Assembly: GCA_031763025.1 (NCBI GenBank)
Contig: JASSKH010000025.1
Span: 310,001 to 374,000, forward strand
Reading direction: 5' to 3'
Source: Macrocystis pyrifera
Taxonomy: Eukaryota; Sar; Phaeophyceae; Laminariales; Laminariaceae
DNA length: 64,000 nucleotides
Below, in pieces: positions 1 to 11,768 of this stretch (position 1 is its first letter; every line of letters starts with the position of its first letter). A model generated the notes under the pieces. The model was not told the origin of the DNA. It ran no database searches and saw only the letters and a list, made by a program, of their open reading frames with translations. The position numbers were made by a program, and so were the translations under genes.

Positions 1-390
1 TGTTGGTTAATGAACCGAGTGTCGGAATCTTTCCTGGGAAGTCGTCTTCCCTCCAGTTGTTGGCTGGTTGAGTGTCGTAATTTCCTCGAAGTGTCTCTTG
101 ACTCCAGTCAGTTGACGTGAGGGGTGAATTTTTCCTCGTAATTTATATTTTGCCTTGAGTTGGTTGGTGGGCTGAGTGTCGAAATTTCCTGGAAAATTCC
201 TAGAAAATTCCTAGAAAACTATGTTCTCTCCATTTGTTGGGGTCAGCGTCGAAATTCTCTTGCCCACGTACAGCTAGCTGACTGGTGAGCTAACTATCGA
301 TTTTTCCTCGAAATATGTCTTCCCGGAATTGTCGCCTCCCTCCGGCTGATTGATTGGTGGGCTAAACTATCGAAACTTCCGAGAAAGTGC
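1..390. repeat. Degenerate tandem repeat at left edge
   Basis: About six diverged copies of a block built from TTGGTTGGTGGGCTGAGTG followed by TCGAAATTTCCT, spaced roughly 50-90 bases apart (for example near 1, 61, 160, 230, 275 and 345). No coding sequence is recognisable. The array may continue to the left of the window. Confidence 0.6.
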
Positions 391-1437
391 TCTTCATCCC
401 AGATGTAACATTGTTGGTGGATAGGGTGTTGAGAGTGGAGGTGGGGGTCAGGGGGGTTTGTCCCTGCGGGCGAGCGGAGGCATCGCAGCCAGGATGTGTG
501 GTACACAAACAACCTGCTGCATTGCAATAATAGCGTTGCTGTGTGTGGGTGACGGGGTTTGATCCATTTGTTGTGTTTACCATACGCGCGCCCACCTCTC
601 GATTGTTATACGGGAAATGCATGCATGCATGTATCTATCTATACGGGCATTGATGCCTACAAACCTCGCGAAATATGTTTTCCAACTGCTATACGTACGC
701 CTACTAGTTATTTATGGCCTGGCAGAGACCGTGTATTGCTAATATTATTTTCAATCTTCTGCATTGTGGTTTGTTTGTCAGTTTTTGTTGCTTGCGTCCT
801 ACATACAAGTAGTTAGTAGTAGTAGGAGTAGGAGTAATGAATTGTGGGCCGCATGTTATGAAGTTAGTTGTATGTATGTACAGCTGCTGCTGCTGTAACA
901 ACAGTTGTTGTCATCGCAGCTGCATTCAGAGCAACCATGTCACGTACGTGCGTAGAGAGATAGCCTACACATAGGGCAGAACCTCCTTGGAGCCTTTTAA
1001 GCAAGCGGCGTGCGATTGCGCCCCCAAAGACGAGCCTAGCTACGTACTGTAGTAGCTATTTAATATTATGTTAGCTCTGCCTACTCTTGGCTGTGCCGAT
1101 TTGTTGTTGCGCTTTTTTTTGGGGGGGGGGGTGAGGCGGGGGGAATACTTGCTTTTCTTCTTCTGTTCTTTCTTGAAACACGACATGTCGTTTGTTTCAG
1201 AGGGCTTTTGATCCTGCTACCAAGGCCTGTAGTGTGTCGATGACCACTATTATTTCTGGTTCACACCTGGAGCAGAAGATAAATGATGATGATGATGCTG
1301 CTCTATTCATACGCTACACAACACTAGACTAAATCACCTACTGTGACAGTACCTGGTACCTATTAATCGTTCATGATGATTCGCCTGTTAATAGCAACCG
1401 CCATTCTGACTGGTTGTTCAGGATCTATCATATACCT
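391..1437. other. No gene recognised
   Basis: Sequence with short open frames but no recognisable protein family, splice structure or RNA gene. It holds an 11-base G run near 1119-1129 and short trinucleotide runs (GAT near 1283; GCT near 884). Confidence 0.5.
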
Positions 1438-1734
1438 GGTATATAATAAGACAGATCAGGAATGTATCAGACGATCTATCTATAGAATCTATTCGCGCTG
1501 CAAGATCTAGATCATCTATTCTCAGTTTGTAGAACAGAGTCTCTGTTTTGGTAAATGCAAATCTGTCTGTCTGTCTGTCCGCAAGGCTTATATTTTCGAA
1601 CATTTTCCAATGGCCGATATATAAGCTCGTTACAGATGATATTCGTACGACGTATTCGACTCTCACGGACCTTAAATACTGAAACATACCATACCACCAG
1701 GCAAATTTAGCCATATCATACATCCACGACATCG

Positions 1735-1925
1735 TACCATGGTGCCATACCGCAAACGCACCATACTATATGCTGTGTTTTTCCCGTACCATACCGTCAA
1801 CACATACCTTTCCACATACGGTGGTTTTCCCATATTCTCATATACCATACCACCAACATATCCCTTATTCCCATATACCATACCACCAACATATCCCATA
1901 TCCCATACCGAGTTGGGGATACGTC
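1735..1925. repeat. CCATA-word array, copy A
   Basis: Dense degenerate repetition of CCATA/CCATAC words, including CCATATACCATACCACCAAC. The same array recurs in copy B. Open frames rich in Tyr, Pro and Ile across it are repeat translations. Confidence 0.7.
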
Positions 1926-2104
1926 TATACACCAGACTAGGTGCCTGCTACTGCTGTAGTGCTGTCTTGTTGTGCAAGGGTGGCGATGAATACAAGAGTT
2001 GGCTCAGACGCTTGGGTCCTACGATCAGTGCAGCGCACTGGACGCTGGTGTGCGCGAAATAGATGAAAAACATTATCTACGAGTACTACTACTGCTGTAT
2101 CCGT

Positions 2105-2965
2105 CTCGAATGGCAAAAAATGGGCTTTTTTTCAGGTTTGGGAGGATACCGTAAGACGCCGCCGGCAAGCTCTTACCCCCTCGAGCATGCATCCACCTCA
2201 TTTCTTCGAGCCCGTCATCTATACTAGTTGATCTTTGCCGCCACCGAGCGGGTTGCCCGTGGGCTGAGTCTCTGTCGAGATCGAGCGTCAATCGTGTATC
2301 GTGACACGAGCTGAAATAATATTGTTTTGGTGTTCTTTGCGTTTCCATTCGCATACTATACCAGTGTGTTTTAGAGTACAACAGGAGGAGTGGGTAACTT
2401 TTTGCGTCACAGCAAAATTATCGACGAGTGCTGCTGTACTGCAGAGTGCTGTATCCAAGCAGTATCATAACAGAAGGGCAAAAAAATGCATTGTGTCTGC
2501 CAGTACATCAGTACAACAAACGTCTCGAATGCATTAAGGAAAAAAATGGGCTTTTTTGCAGTTTTGGGAGGGTACCGTAGGACGCCGCCGGCAAGCTCTT
2601 GCCCCCTAGAGCATGCATCCACCTCATTTCTTCGAACCCGTCATCTGTTATACTAGTTGATCTTGCCCGCCACCGCGCGGTTGCCCGTGGGCTGAGTCTC
2701 TGTCGAGATCGAGGGTCTATCGTGTATCGTGGCACGAGCTGAAATAATACTTTTCAGGTGTGCTTCGCGTTTCCCTTCGCATACTATAGGAGGTATTTTA
2801 CAGTACAACAGGAGTGGGATACTTTTTGTGCCACACACAGCAAAATTATCTGTGTCTCGAATGGCAAAAAAATGCATACTATCGCAAGTCTTTTACAACA
2901 GCGAAAGGCAAAAAACGGGCCTTTTTTCAGGTTAGGGGGGGGGGGGATACCGTAGGACGCCGTCG
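2105..2965. repeat. 350-450-base sub-repeats, copy A
   Basis: Units begin with CAAAAAATGGGCTTTTTTCAG, followed by GGAGGATACCGTA and the segment AGCTCTTGCCCCC, then a GTCTCTGTCGAGATCGAG block. Full units start near 2110 and 2541, with a partial one near 2905. Neighbouring units differ by small indels and substitutions. Confidence 0.75.
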
Positions 2966-4139
2966 GCAGCAGTGGATTACTTTCTACTTTTCGCCTTTTT
3001 TATTTGTTTGCGATCGTCATGGTATGTTTCCGTACTCGCATACAATATAATGAATAACCCGCCAGTTGAAAATACATGTCAATCTGTCGAATGTGTAACA
3101 ACCCACAAAATGTTTTTCATTGGCCAACAAAGCGTCGTCACTCGCATACTATATACTCGTATAGCAGCAGTAGAGCCTGAAAACCACTACTACTAAAAAA
3201 ATTGCATACAAACTATCGTCGGTCTGTTACAACAACAGCAGTAGTTGATTACTTTCTACTTTTCGCCTTTATTCGAATTTTGCGATCCTCGTCCTATGTT
3301 TCGGTGCTCGCAAAAAGAATGACCCAAAATTGCATACTACTATCGTAGGTCTTTTACAACAACAGTTAGTTGATTACTTTATAATTTTTGCCTTTATTCG
3401 TGTTTTGCGATCCTCATCGTATGTTCGGTACTCGCAAAAATAATAACCCAATAGAGCGTCGTCAGCTTCTGACTGATTGTTGGAGATCTCTACGCGTTCA
3501 GGTTTCGTTTTTCGTTGGCCAACAGTCTTGTATTTATAGCCCTGCAATCCCAGTTACACCTCAATGATATCGATCCAATTGCTGTGGTACTGGTGTGGGT
3601 GCTCTTTCCGTCTTCGTGTGCTGCTGCTGGATATATACATATATATATATGTCCCCGCCGAGTACCGTAACAAGTGGTACCGTTAGTCAACAGGTAGACG
3701 TTTTCTGTCTGAGCCAAACACAGCACTCTGGGGTTCCGTCCGTGCTGGTCCCGACTGGCCCCTCCCGTCACTCGCAACAGCTCTACCTGCGACTTCACAA
3801 AACAATAGACAAGCAAACTGAGAATAGCGCTCGAATGCATTTCATCGAGGGCAATAAAAATCATATCTATATAATAAGGCAGATCAGGGATGTATCAGAC
3901 GATCTATCTATAGAATCTATTCGCGCAGCACGATCTAGATCATCTATTCTCAGTTTGTAGAACAGAGTCTCTGTTTCGGTAAATGCAAATCTGTCTGTCT
4001 GTCTGTCCGCAAGGCTTATATTTTCGAACACTTTCCAATGGCCGATATATAAGCTCGTTACAGATGATATTCGTACGACGTATTCGACTCTCGCGGACCT
4101 TAAATACTGAAACATACCATACCACCAGGCAAATTTAGC

Positions 4140-4385
4140 CATATCATACATCCACGACATCGTACCATGGTACCATACCGCAAACGCACCATACCATATG
4201 CTGTGTTTTTCCTGTACCATACCGTCAACACCAACATACCTTTCCACATACGGTGGTTTTCCCATATTCCCATATACGATACCACCAATATCCCTTATTC
4301 CCATATACCATACCACCAACACATCCCATATCCCTTATTCCCATATACCATACCACCAACATATCCCATATATCATACCGAGTTG
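4140..4385. repeat. CCATA-word array, copy B
   Basis: Second copy of the CCATA-word array, expanded by one CATATCCCTTATTCCCATA block relative to copy A. Confidence 0.7.
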
Positions 4386-4579
4386 GGGATACGTCTATAC
4401 ACCAGACCAGGTGCCTGCTACTGCTGTAGTGCCGTCTTGTTGTGCAAGGGTGGCGATGAATACAAGAGTTGGCTCAGACGCTTGGGTCCTACGCTCAGTG
4501 CAGCGCATTGGCCGCTGGTGTGCACGAAATATATGAAAAACATTATCTACGGGTACCACTAATGCTGTATCCGTCTCGA

Positions 4580-5695
4580 GTGGTAAAAAATGGGCTTTTT
4601 GTCAGGTTTGGGAGGATACGTAAGACGCCGCCGGCAAGCTCTTGCCCCCTAGAGCATGCATCCACCTCATGTCTTCGAGCCCGTCATCTATATACTAGTT
4701 GATCTCTGCCGCCACCGAGCGGGTTGCCCGTGGGCTGAGTCTCTGTCGAGATCGAGTGCCTATCGTCTATCGTCGCGCGAGCAGGTCTTTTGTAGTTCCT
4801 GTACAACAACGGTGGTTCGTCTAACGTCGCACGAGCAGGTCTTTTACAGTACAACAAACGTGACGAAGGGAAAAAAATGGGCTTCTTTTCAGGTTTGGGA
4901 GGATACCGTTGGACGCCGCCGGCAAGCTCTTGCCCCCTACAGCATCCATCCGCCTCATTTCTTCGAGCCCATCATCTAGACTAGTTTATCTTGCCCGCCA
5001 CCACGCGGGTTGCCCGTGGGCTGAGTCTCTGTCGAGATCGAGAGCGTCTATCGTGTATCTCGTCGCACCAGCTGAAATAATACTTTTTTGGTGTACTTCA
5101 CGTTTCCATTCGCATACTATACCAGGTATTTTACAGTACAACAGGAGTGGGTTACTTTTTGTGTCACAGCAAAATTATCCACGAGTACTACTGTACTGCA
5201 GAGTGCTGTATCCGTCTCGAATGGCAAAAAAAATGCATTTCGTCTATCAGTACAACAAACGTCTCGAATGGCAAAAAATGTTTTTTTTTCAGTTTTGGGA
5301 GGATACCGTAGGACGCCGCCGGCAAGCTCTTGCCCCCTAGAGCATGCATCCACCTCATTTCTTCGAGCCCGTCATATATACTAGTTGATCTTGCCCGCCA
5401 CCGCGCGGGTTGTCCGTGGGCTGAGTCTCTGTCGAGATCGAGCGTCTATCGTGTATCCTGGCACGAGCTAAAATAATATTTTTTTGGTGTACTTTGCGTT
5501 TCCATTCGCATACTATACCAGGTATTGTGGGATACTTTTTGTGCCAAAGCAAAATTATCTACGAGTGCTACTGTATTGCTGTATCCGTCTCGAATGGCAA
5601 AAAAATGCATACTATCGCAGGTCTTTTACAGCAGCGAACGGCAAAAAATGGTCTTATTTTCAGTTTTGGGAAGATACCGTAGGACGCCGCCGGCA
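4580..5695. repeat. 350-450-base sub-repeats, copy B
   Basis: Units start near 4585, 4872 and 5265, with a partial unit near 5640. They have the same internal order as in copy A (GGAGGATACCGT, AGCTCTTGCCCCCTA, GTCTCTGTCGAGATCGAG, CGCATACTATACCAGG). Further partial units lie near 6095 and 7135. The unit number differs between copies A and B, so units were gained or lost after the duplication. Confidence 0.75.
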
Positions 5696-7799
5696 GCAGT
5701 TGAATACCTTCTACTTTTCGCCTTTATTTGTTTGCGATCCTCATCGTACGTGTCGGTACTCGCAAATAATAACCCGCCAGTTGAAAATACATGTCAATCT
5801 GTCGAATGTGTAACAACCCACAAAATGTTTTTCATTGGCCAACAAAGCGTCGTCATTCGCATACTACAATAGCAGTAGAGCCTGGTATCAGTATATATAG
5901 GGCTACCCTATATATATACCCCCCATACGATATGGGGATTGCGAATTTGGAAACGACAGGCAGAGAAGTGCATGAGGGATACTACTGATTTATGGAAAGA
6001 TAGTTGATTTGGTTTATATAGGAACGGCATCTACGCTATTTTGTCTGAAGGCAAGCATAATAAAAATATGATATTTCCATAGCACTTAGTCATGTTTTTT
6101 GCCCCCTAGAGCACATGCATCCACCTCATTTCTCATTTGGCCAACAACAACTTCGCATACTATAGCACAAGCAGGTATTTTACATCACGACAACAGGAGG
6201 AGTGGATTTCTTCTTGTGCGACAACAAAAAAAACTACCAGTCCTATTAAAAAATTGCATACTACTAAAAAATTGCATACGAACTATCGTAGGTCTTTTAC
6301 AACAACAGCAGTTAATTGATTACTTTCTACTTCTCGCCTTTATTTGTATTTTGCGATCCTCATCGTATGCTTCGGTACTGTGATGAGGGAGAGCAGCAAG
6401 GGTTCCAAGGGAAGATGAATTAGATCCACAGAAGAGGTGTGGCACAGGTGTCTGTGCTTGGTCAAACTCAGACCTAGTTCTTGTTGGAGTTCTCTTACTT
6501 TATTGGTGCGAAGCTTGCTCAAAAAGGGCAAGTGAGAAGAGTGAGAAGGGAGGGGGGGGGGGGGAAGCAGATCCTTTTTGAAGCCAGAAGTATCATCTGG
6601 CTTCAACCGGCTATAATCTACTGGCAAGGGTGCATGCTATATCCTCAAATTCAATAGTGCAACACCCCGTAAGGGTGCATGCGTTACCCTCGACTTCAAC
6701 AGTACAACACCTCGTAGAACCTGACGTACGAACATACCACGTGCGTACATCTCTGTCTCCTCGGCTACTCAGATGCTAAATCTGCGTATAATGTCCGCGA
6801 ATACAAATATCTTAATCCAAACGGGATACGTACGTGTACGAGGAATACTAGCCTGCGTACCGGACACTACAACTACGAAATATATATCTTATTCCAGACG
6901 GTAGAAGGGAAACGTGTACGGAAGAATACTAACCTGTACACCGGTATTACAAATACAAGACATCTTATTCCAGACGGTAAAAGGAATAAGATCCAATTAC
7001 TAGAATAGTATCTAACGGTTCCTACTGATGGTTGGTCTATATACTATAAACCAGGATACTCTATCACAGTACTCGCAAAAATAATATCCCGGCAGTTGAA
7101 AATACGTCGATCTGTCGAATGTGTAACAACACACAACAAAAAATGGGCTTTTTTCAGGTTTGGGAGGATACCGTAGGACGCCGGCGGCAAGCTCTTGCCC
7201 CCTAGAGCATGCATCCACCTCAGTTCTCATTTCGCCAACAATAACTATTTCGCGGTACAGAGATCTCTTGCCAATCTGTCGTTGTAATAAACAACCGACA
7301 TGTTTGCTTTGGCCAAGAGAGCGTCGTCAGCTTTCTGCCTGATTGTTGGAGATCTCGCCCCGTTCATGTTTCGTTTTTCGTTGGCCAACAGCCTTGTATT
7401 TAGCCCTGCAACCCCAATTACACCTCAATGATATCGATCCCATTGCTGTGGTACTGGTGCGGGTGCTCGTTCCGTCTTCGTGTGCTGCTGCTGGATATAT
7501 GTCCCCGCCGAGTACTATAACAAGTGGTACCGATAGTCTACAAGTAGACGCTCTGCCTGAGCCAAACACAGCACTCTGGGGTTCCATCTGTGCTGGTCCC
7601 GACTGGCCTCTCCCGTCACTCTCAACAACTCCACCTGCGACTTCACAAAAAAAGAGACAAGCCAACTGAGAACACCGCTCGAGTGCATTTCATCAAGGGC
7701 AATAACAATTAATACTACTACTGTAGAAAAAACGATCATCCGTGCTGGTTCCTGCTGAGTGGAAAAAAAAGGACCACGGCAGGCTATGTGTACAGTAGT

Positions 7800-7915
7800 A
7801 GTAGCCTACTGACTGCTTCAGTACTGCGGCTTCAGTAGCTTGCTAACGGCTTCAGTAGCCCGCTGACGGCTTCAGTAGCTTGCTGACGGCTTCAGTAGCC
7901 TACTGAAGCTTCAAA
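7800..7915. repeat. Minisatellite, about 20 bp
   Basis: Five to six copies of GGCTTCAGTAGCTTGCTGAC with variants AGCC and CCTACTGA. Confidence 0.75.
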
Positions 7916-8275
7916 CCACATCAATATACGAAATATCGAAGGACCTGGTACTGTAGGCAGGGCTCACACACGGGGGCACATGCAGACCGTGCCCAAGTTC
8001 TCAACTTGTCACCCAATCGGACAAATCTCGTATTAATATATTAATAGTAGATCATCTTTCAATGACAATATTATCTGCTGCAGATCCCTATTTATTTGCC
8101 GTCTGGAGATAGATGGTGAACCTTACTGTTTAGCCGCACCATGCACACCTCACCCGGTGGGAAAACACAGTTGATCAAACGCCATAAGGTACTAACAGGA
8201 CAGAGATCTATAAACATGGATGGATAGATCTATCGGCCGCGCATGATCTAGATCACGATCAATATATAGTGAAAA

Positions 8276-8755
8276 GAGGATGTGTCGAATGTGTCTGGCT
8301 CGAAAAGAGGATATGATGAGTCCTAAAAAGAGCATCTATCTGGGATATCCCGAAAACAGGACCTCATATGTCCCGAAAAGAGGACCCGTCTGATCTGTCG
8401 TGAAAAAAGGACCTGTCTGATCTGTCCTGAAAAACGGACCTGATGACCTATATCCTGAAAAGGAGAGACCTGGTGATCTGTCGTGAAAAGAGGATCTGCC
8501 TGTTCTGTCGTGAAAAGAGGATCTGTGATCTGTTGTGAAAAGAGGATCTGCCTCATCTGTCGTGAAAAGAGGATCTGCCTCGTCTGTCATGAACAGAGCA
8601 TCTGCCTGATCTGTCCAGAAAATAGGAACTGATATGACCACAAAATATCATCTATCTGATATATATCCTGAAAAAGAGCATCTTCCTCATCTGTCCTGAA
8701 AATATGACCTGCCTGATCTGTCCTCCAAGAGGACCTCATCTGTCCGATCTGTCAA
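8276..8755. repeat. GATCTGTC-GAAAAGAGG minisatellite
   Basis: About seventeen degenerate copies of a 25-30-bp unit, GATCTGTCGTGAAAAGAGG plus a short linker. Minus-strand open frames here (Phe/Ser/Asp-rich) are simply the repeat translated. Confidence 0.8.
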
Positions 8756-10423
8756 ATATTATCTCTCGTCGATTTCGCCGGACAAGCCCACCCCCAAAAA
8801 CAAAATAAGACGGAAAACACAACAAGTACCGGCTCCAATGTACGCACAATGTACCCAAAAGGTATGCCAGCCAGTACAACCACAGCCTGCCATCATCATG
8901 GCAGTGCATCCATCTACCAATCTACCAATATATCTACCAACCAAAACAGGTGACCACATAATGTACCGAAAAAAAAAAAAAAAAAACACGACGACGAGAT
9001 GACAGAGTAAATGGTGTCACCTACATTGCAGCAATGCTAGACATGCAGCTTTGCCACGAATCTATTTGAGACGAAAACCCCATACACTACATCATGACTT
9101 CCACCAGTATGGCAGCTAGTATACTTGCACCAATACGTCTACTGCCGTACACTAATATGTGTACTGTAAGTACTGCACAGTCTTCCACCGGCATGCCAGT
9201 ACTGCTGTATACCTGGTATTACAAATAGTACTACAACGCACCACCAACATGCCAAGCAGTACTATTAATATTACTACTACAGGCCCCCATAAAACGCGCC
9301 CAAGACGAAAAAACGACAAAATCGCAGTAGTAGCAGCAGCAGCAGCAGCAGCAGCAGTATTGCCACCAATGCTACCGCCTGCCACACTATCGCACTCCAA
9401 CAAACACAAAAACGGAACAGAAACACGACAATAACAAAACAGAAAAAAAACGCACGTCCACTGTAGTTCCGCCCCACCTTCCCCTCCCCGAAAGATTTTT
9501 ATTTTTCTAAATCCATGCTCAGGATGAGGGTATTCCACGTCTACAATGTAGTACAAACACCTACATGATGAGACAAAAAAAAAGCTCGTGCATGCCTCGC
9601 CAAATTTCGTGTCTACCGAGATGAGATGAGATGAGATGAGATGAGATAAAATATGATACTCTTCCACACCTCCGACAGGTCAGATAGATCATTCCCACTT
9701 GGTGATCTACATCGTTTAAGGCGGATATGTTCCCGATTTTGCATGATCTGTATAATCTGCATGATCTGTATGATCTAGCTCATGTTGCCGGGTGGGTGGG
9801 AGGGAGCCTTATAATACAATCTGCATCATCTACGGCAGGTTTCCTGGGTGGATATACGCCATGCAGATCCCGCACAACCTTGCACAACGGCTACAGCTAG
9901 ATAGATGATGATCAATCTGTAGATGGTATGTCCCAGGTTTGAAACGTGTTGGTGCAAAAGTGCTCCACCCCTATATTGAAGCGTTTCAGGGCTGTTCGGC
10001 AGCTGTTCGGCTTACGGTTACGGCTGCAGTTCCGTTTGGGGGACAACGTACTTCGAATTTTGTGGGGCTTGCCCCTAAACTGCAGTTTACCCTAAAAGGC
10101 GTTACAGGCCTCAAAACTTCCTCCTCACTGCTGTAACTTCCGCCCTCTGCTCCTCCATCACCACCACGAGGGTCTACCTGGCAGGTAAAGTGTTCAAAAC
10201 TCTTTGACGCTCAGCGACCCCTCCGCCGCTACGAACCCCTTCACGAGCCACCGCGCCTCAAAATGCTCCGTTCTTAAGCGCCCCCTCAAGCAAAGAAAAA
10301 ATATCACTTGCCTAGCACCATCAACACGGAGGGCAACGAACCTATACGGCACCGCTCTGGACGGAAACATAGGCCACGTTAGATATTCATACCAGAGTCC
10401 AACAGGCAACTATATTACAGATT
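8756..10423. other. No gene recognised; short simple repeats
   Basis: Contains an 18-base A run at 8969-8986, a CAG run near 9333-9358 and a GATGA run near 9621-9645. I see no recognisable coding exon on either strand. Confidence 0.5.
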
Positions 10424-10695
10424 GATGCTCCTCTGATAATCCAATCGGGCGCAATATTACCGACGGATGTTCCTCTCAGAATCCGAACTGGTCCTATATT
10501 ACCGATTGATGCTCTTATCAGAATCCGAACGGATACTTTATTGCCGGTTGGTGCTCCAATCAGAATCCAAACGGGTACTATATCACCGAATGATGCTCCT
10601 AGCAGAATCCAAACTGGTCCTGTAGTATCGATTGATGCTGCCAGCAGAATCCAAACGGGTTCTATATAACCGATTGATGTTCGTATCAGAGACCA
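10424..10695. repeat. Minisatellite, about 48 bp
   Basis: Six diverged copies of a unit containing GATTGATGCTCC, CAGAATCCAAAC and GGTACTATATTACC. Copies differ by substitutions throughout, so the array is old. Confidence 0.75.
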
Positions 10696-10749
10696 AGAAG
10701 TACTACTCCTCTTATCAGTAGGGTGATGCCGTTGTTGAAACATCACCAG

Positions 10750-11568
10750 GACGGTTTAGATTCGTCCGTGCATAGACAGTGCTGCTCACCATAACCTCTT
10801 CGTAACCACAGCACCGTCAACCATGCCGGGCATAGCGCCCTCTACCGGTATACCCCTTCCCCCCATCGCGTCCGCGAAAACGCCTCCTTACCCCACCATC
10901 CACCGGAATCTCTTCGGTCGTCAGCACGGGAGATGAACGGTTTCTTTGTGAAGCGACATATCATCCTGCGCCTCAAAATGAGGACCTTTTGTATATCAGT
11001 ATCAAAATTTCATTCAAACGTTCCCTACATTTTAGAGACATAATGGCCCTACAGCACTCCACCATTCTAGCACTCTAGTACCACCAGGGAAGCGTTTCGT
11101 CCCCCGCCCCACCCCTTCGCCTGCCACAGCACCTCAATTATCTCTCCTTGCGCCAATCACCGCTGCCGCTCGCTGCTACGCCCGGCTTAAAATCGTTTTC
11201 CTTTGTTCGCGGTGCCGCCACCCACAACCCCAACCACTCAAGCCGGAAGGCGTTTCACTCACGCCTCCTGATTGGCCCGCGCATCTAGCCTCACCCTCGC
11301 CCATTCAACGTACGTAGTGATCACGGCTCCATCCTGGCGCGTCCTGGTTGGTTCGAGCCCACCCATCCCCCACGTCTCCTGATTAGTCCGCGCCTCCAGC
11401 CTCACTCACACTTCCAAATAGGTCCGCGCCTCCATCCCTACGACTCCTGATTGGTCCGCACCCCCTGCCTTACCCCCGCCCAATCAACGTACGCCTTGAC
11501 AATCTCCTGCCTCCTACTTTGTCCGCGCCTCCAGCCCACGCCTGCAGATTGGTCCGCAACCTCCAGCC
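10750..11568. repeat. TGATTGGTCCGCGCCTCCAG repeats, 3' flank
   Basis: From about 11270 onward, irregular copies of CTGATTGGTCCGCGCCTCCA with CCCAATCAACGTA spacers lie just beyond the stop codon of the minus-strand hydrolase, whose 3' end they may overlap; similar words run into the final exon region. Between 10750 and 11270 I see nothing recognisable. Confidence 0.55.
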
Positions 11569-11768
11569 TCATGCCTTCTCATTGGTTCGCGCTTCCAGTC
11601 TGGCCCCCGCCCAATCAACGTAGGTGTCGACCATCTCCTGCGAGGCGTTGGAAAGCAGGTCATGTTTCATGCCTAGCATCTCCTTCAGCTCCCTGCCCCG
11701 GGCGATGTCAGTCGGAGTGGTTGCCTCCTTGAGCAGCATCTGCGTGCCCTCGAAGCGAACGACCCCGT
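11569..11768 (-). CDS. Hydrolase last exon (His strand and C-terminus)
   Basis: Acceptor ATAG; the first two bases complete an Asp codon with the G left from the previous exon. The exon reads Gly-Val-Val-Arg-Phe-Glu-Gly, then Gly-Met-Lys-His-Asp-Leu-Leu with the catalytic His, a final helix (VDTYVDWAGARL) and a stop. This matches the C-terminal layout of monoglyceride lipases. Confidence 0.92.

Larger units (their letters stand above)
1438..7715. repeat. Large tandem duplication, copies A and B
   Basis: Copy A runs from about 1438 to 3865 and copy B from about 3866 to 7715. Both start with ATAATAAG.CAGATCAGG followed by GTATCAGACGATCTATC, pass through the same CCATA-word array, the same 350-450-base sub-repeats and the same CAATGATATCGATCC segment (3560 and 7425), and end with GCATTTCATC.AGGGCAATAA. 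Copy B is longer: it has extra sub-repeat units and about 1.2 kb of unshared sequence near 5890-7130. Open frames here are repeated in both copies and match no family I know. Confidence 0.8.

Noticed and set aside
3490..3960. Overlapping frames of 121-151 codons in the duplicated block
   Set aside because: Repeated in both copies with frame-changing differences and no family similarity.
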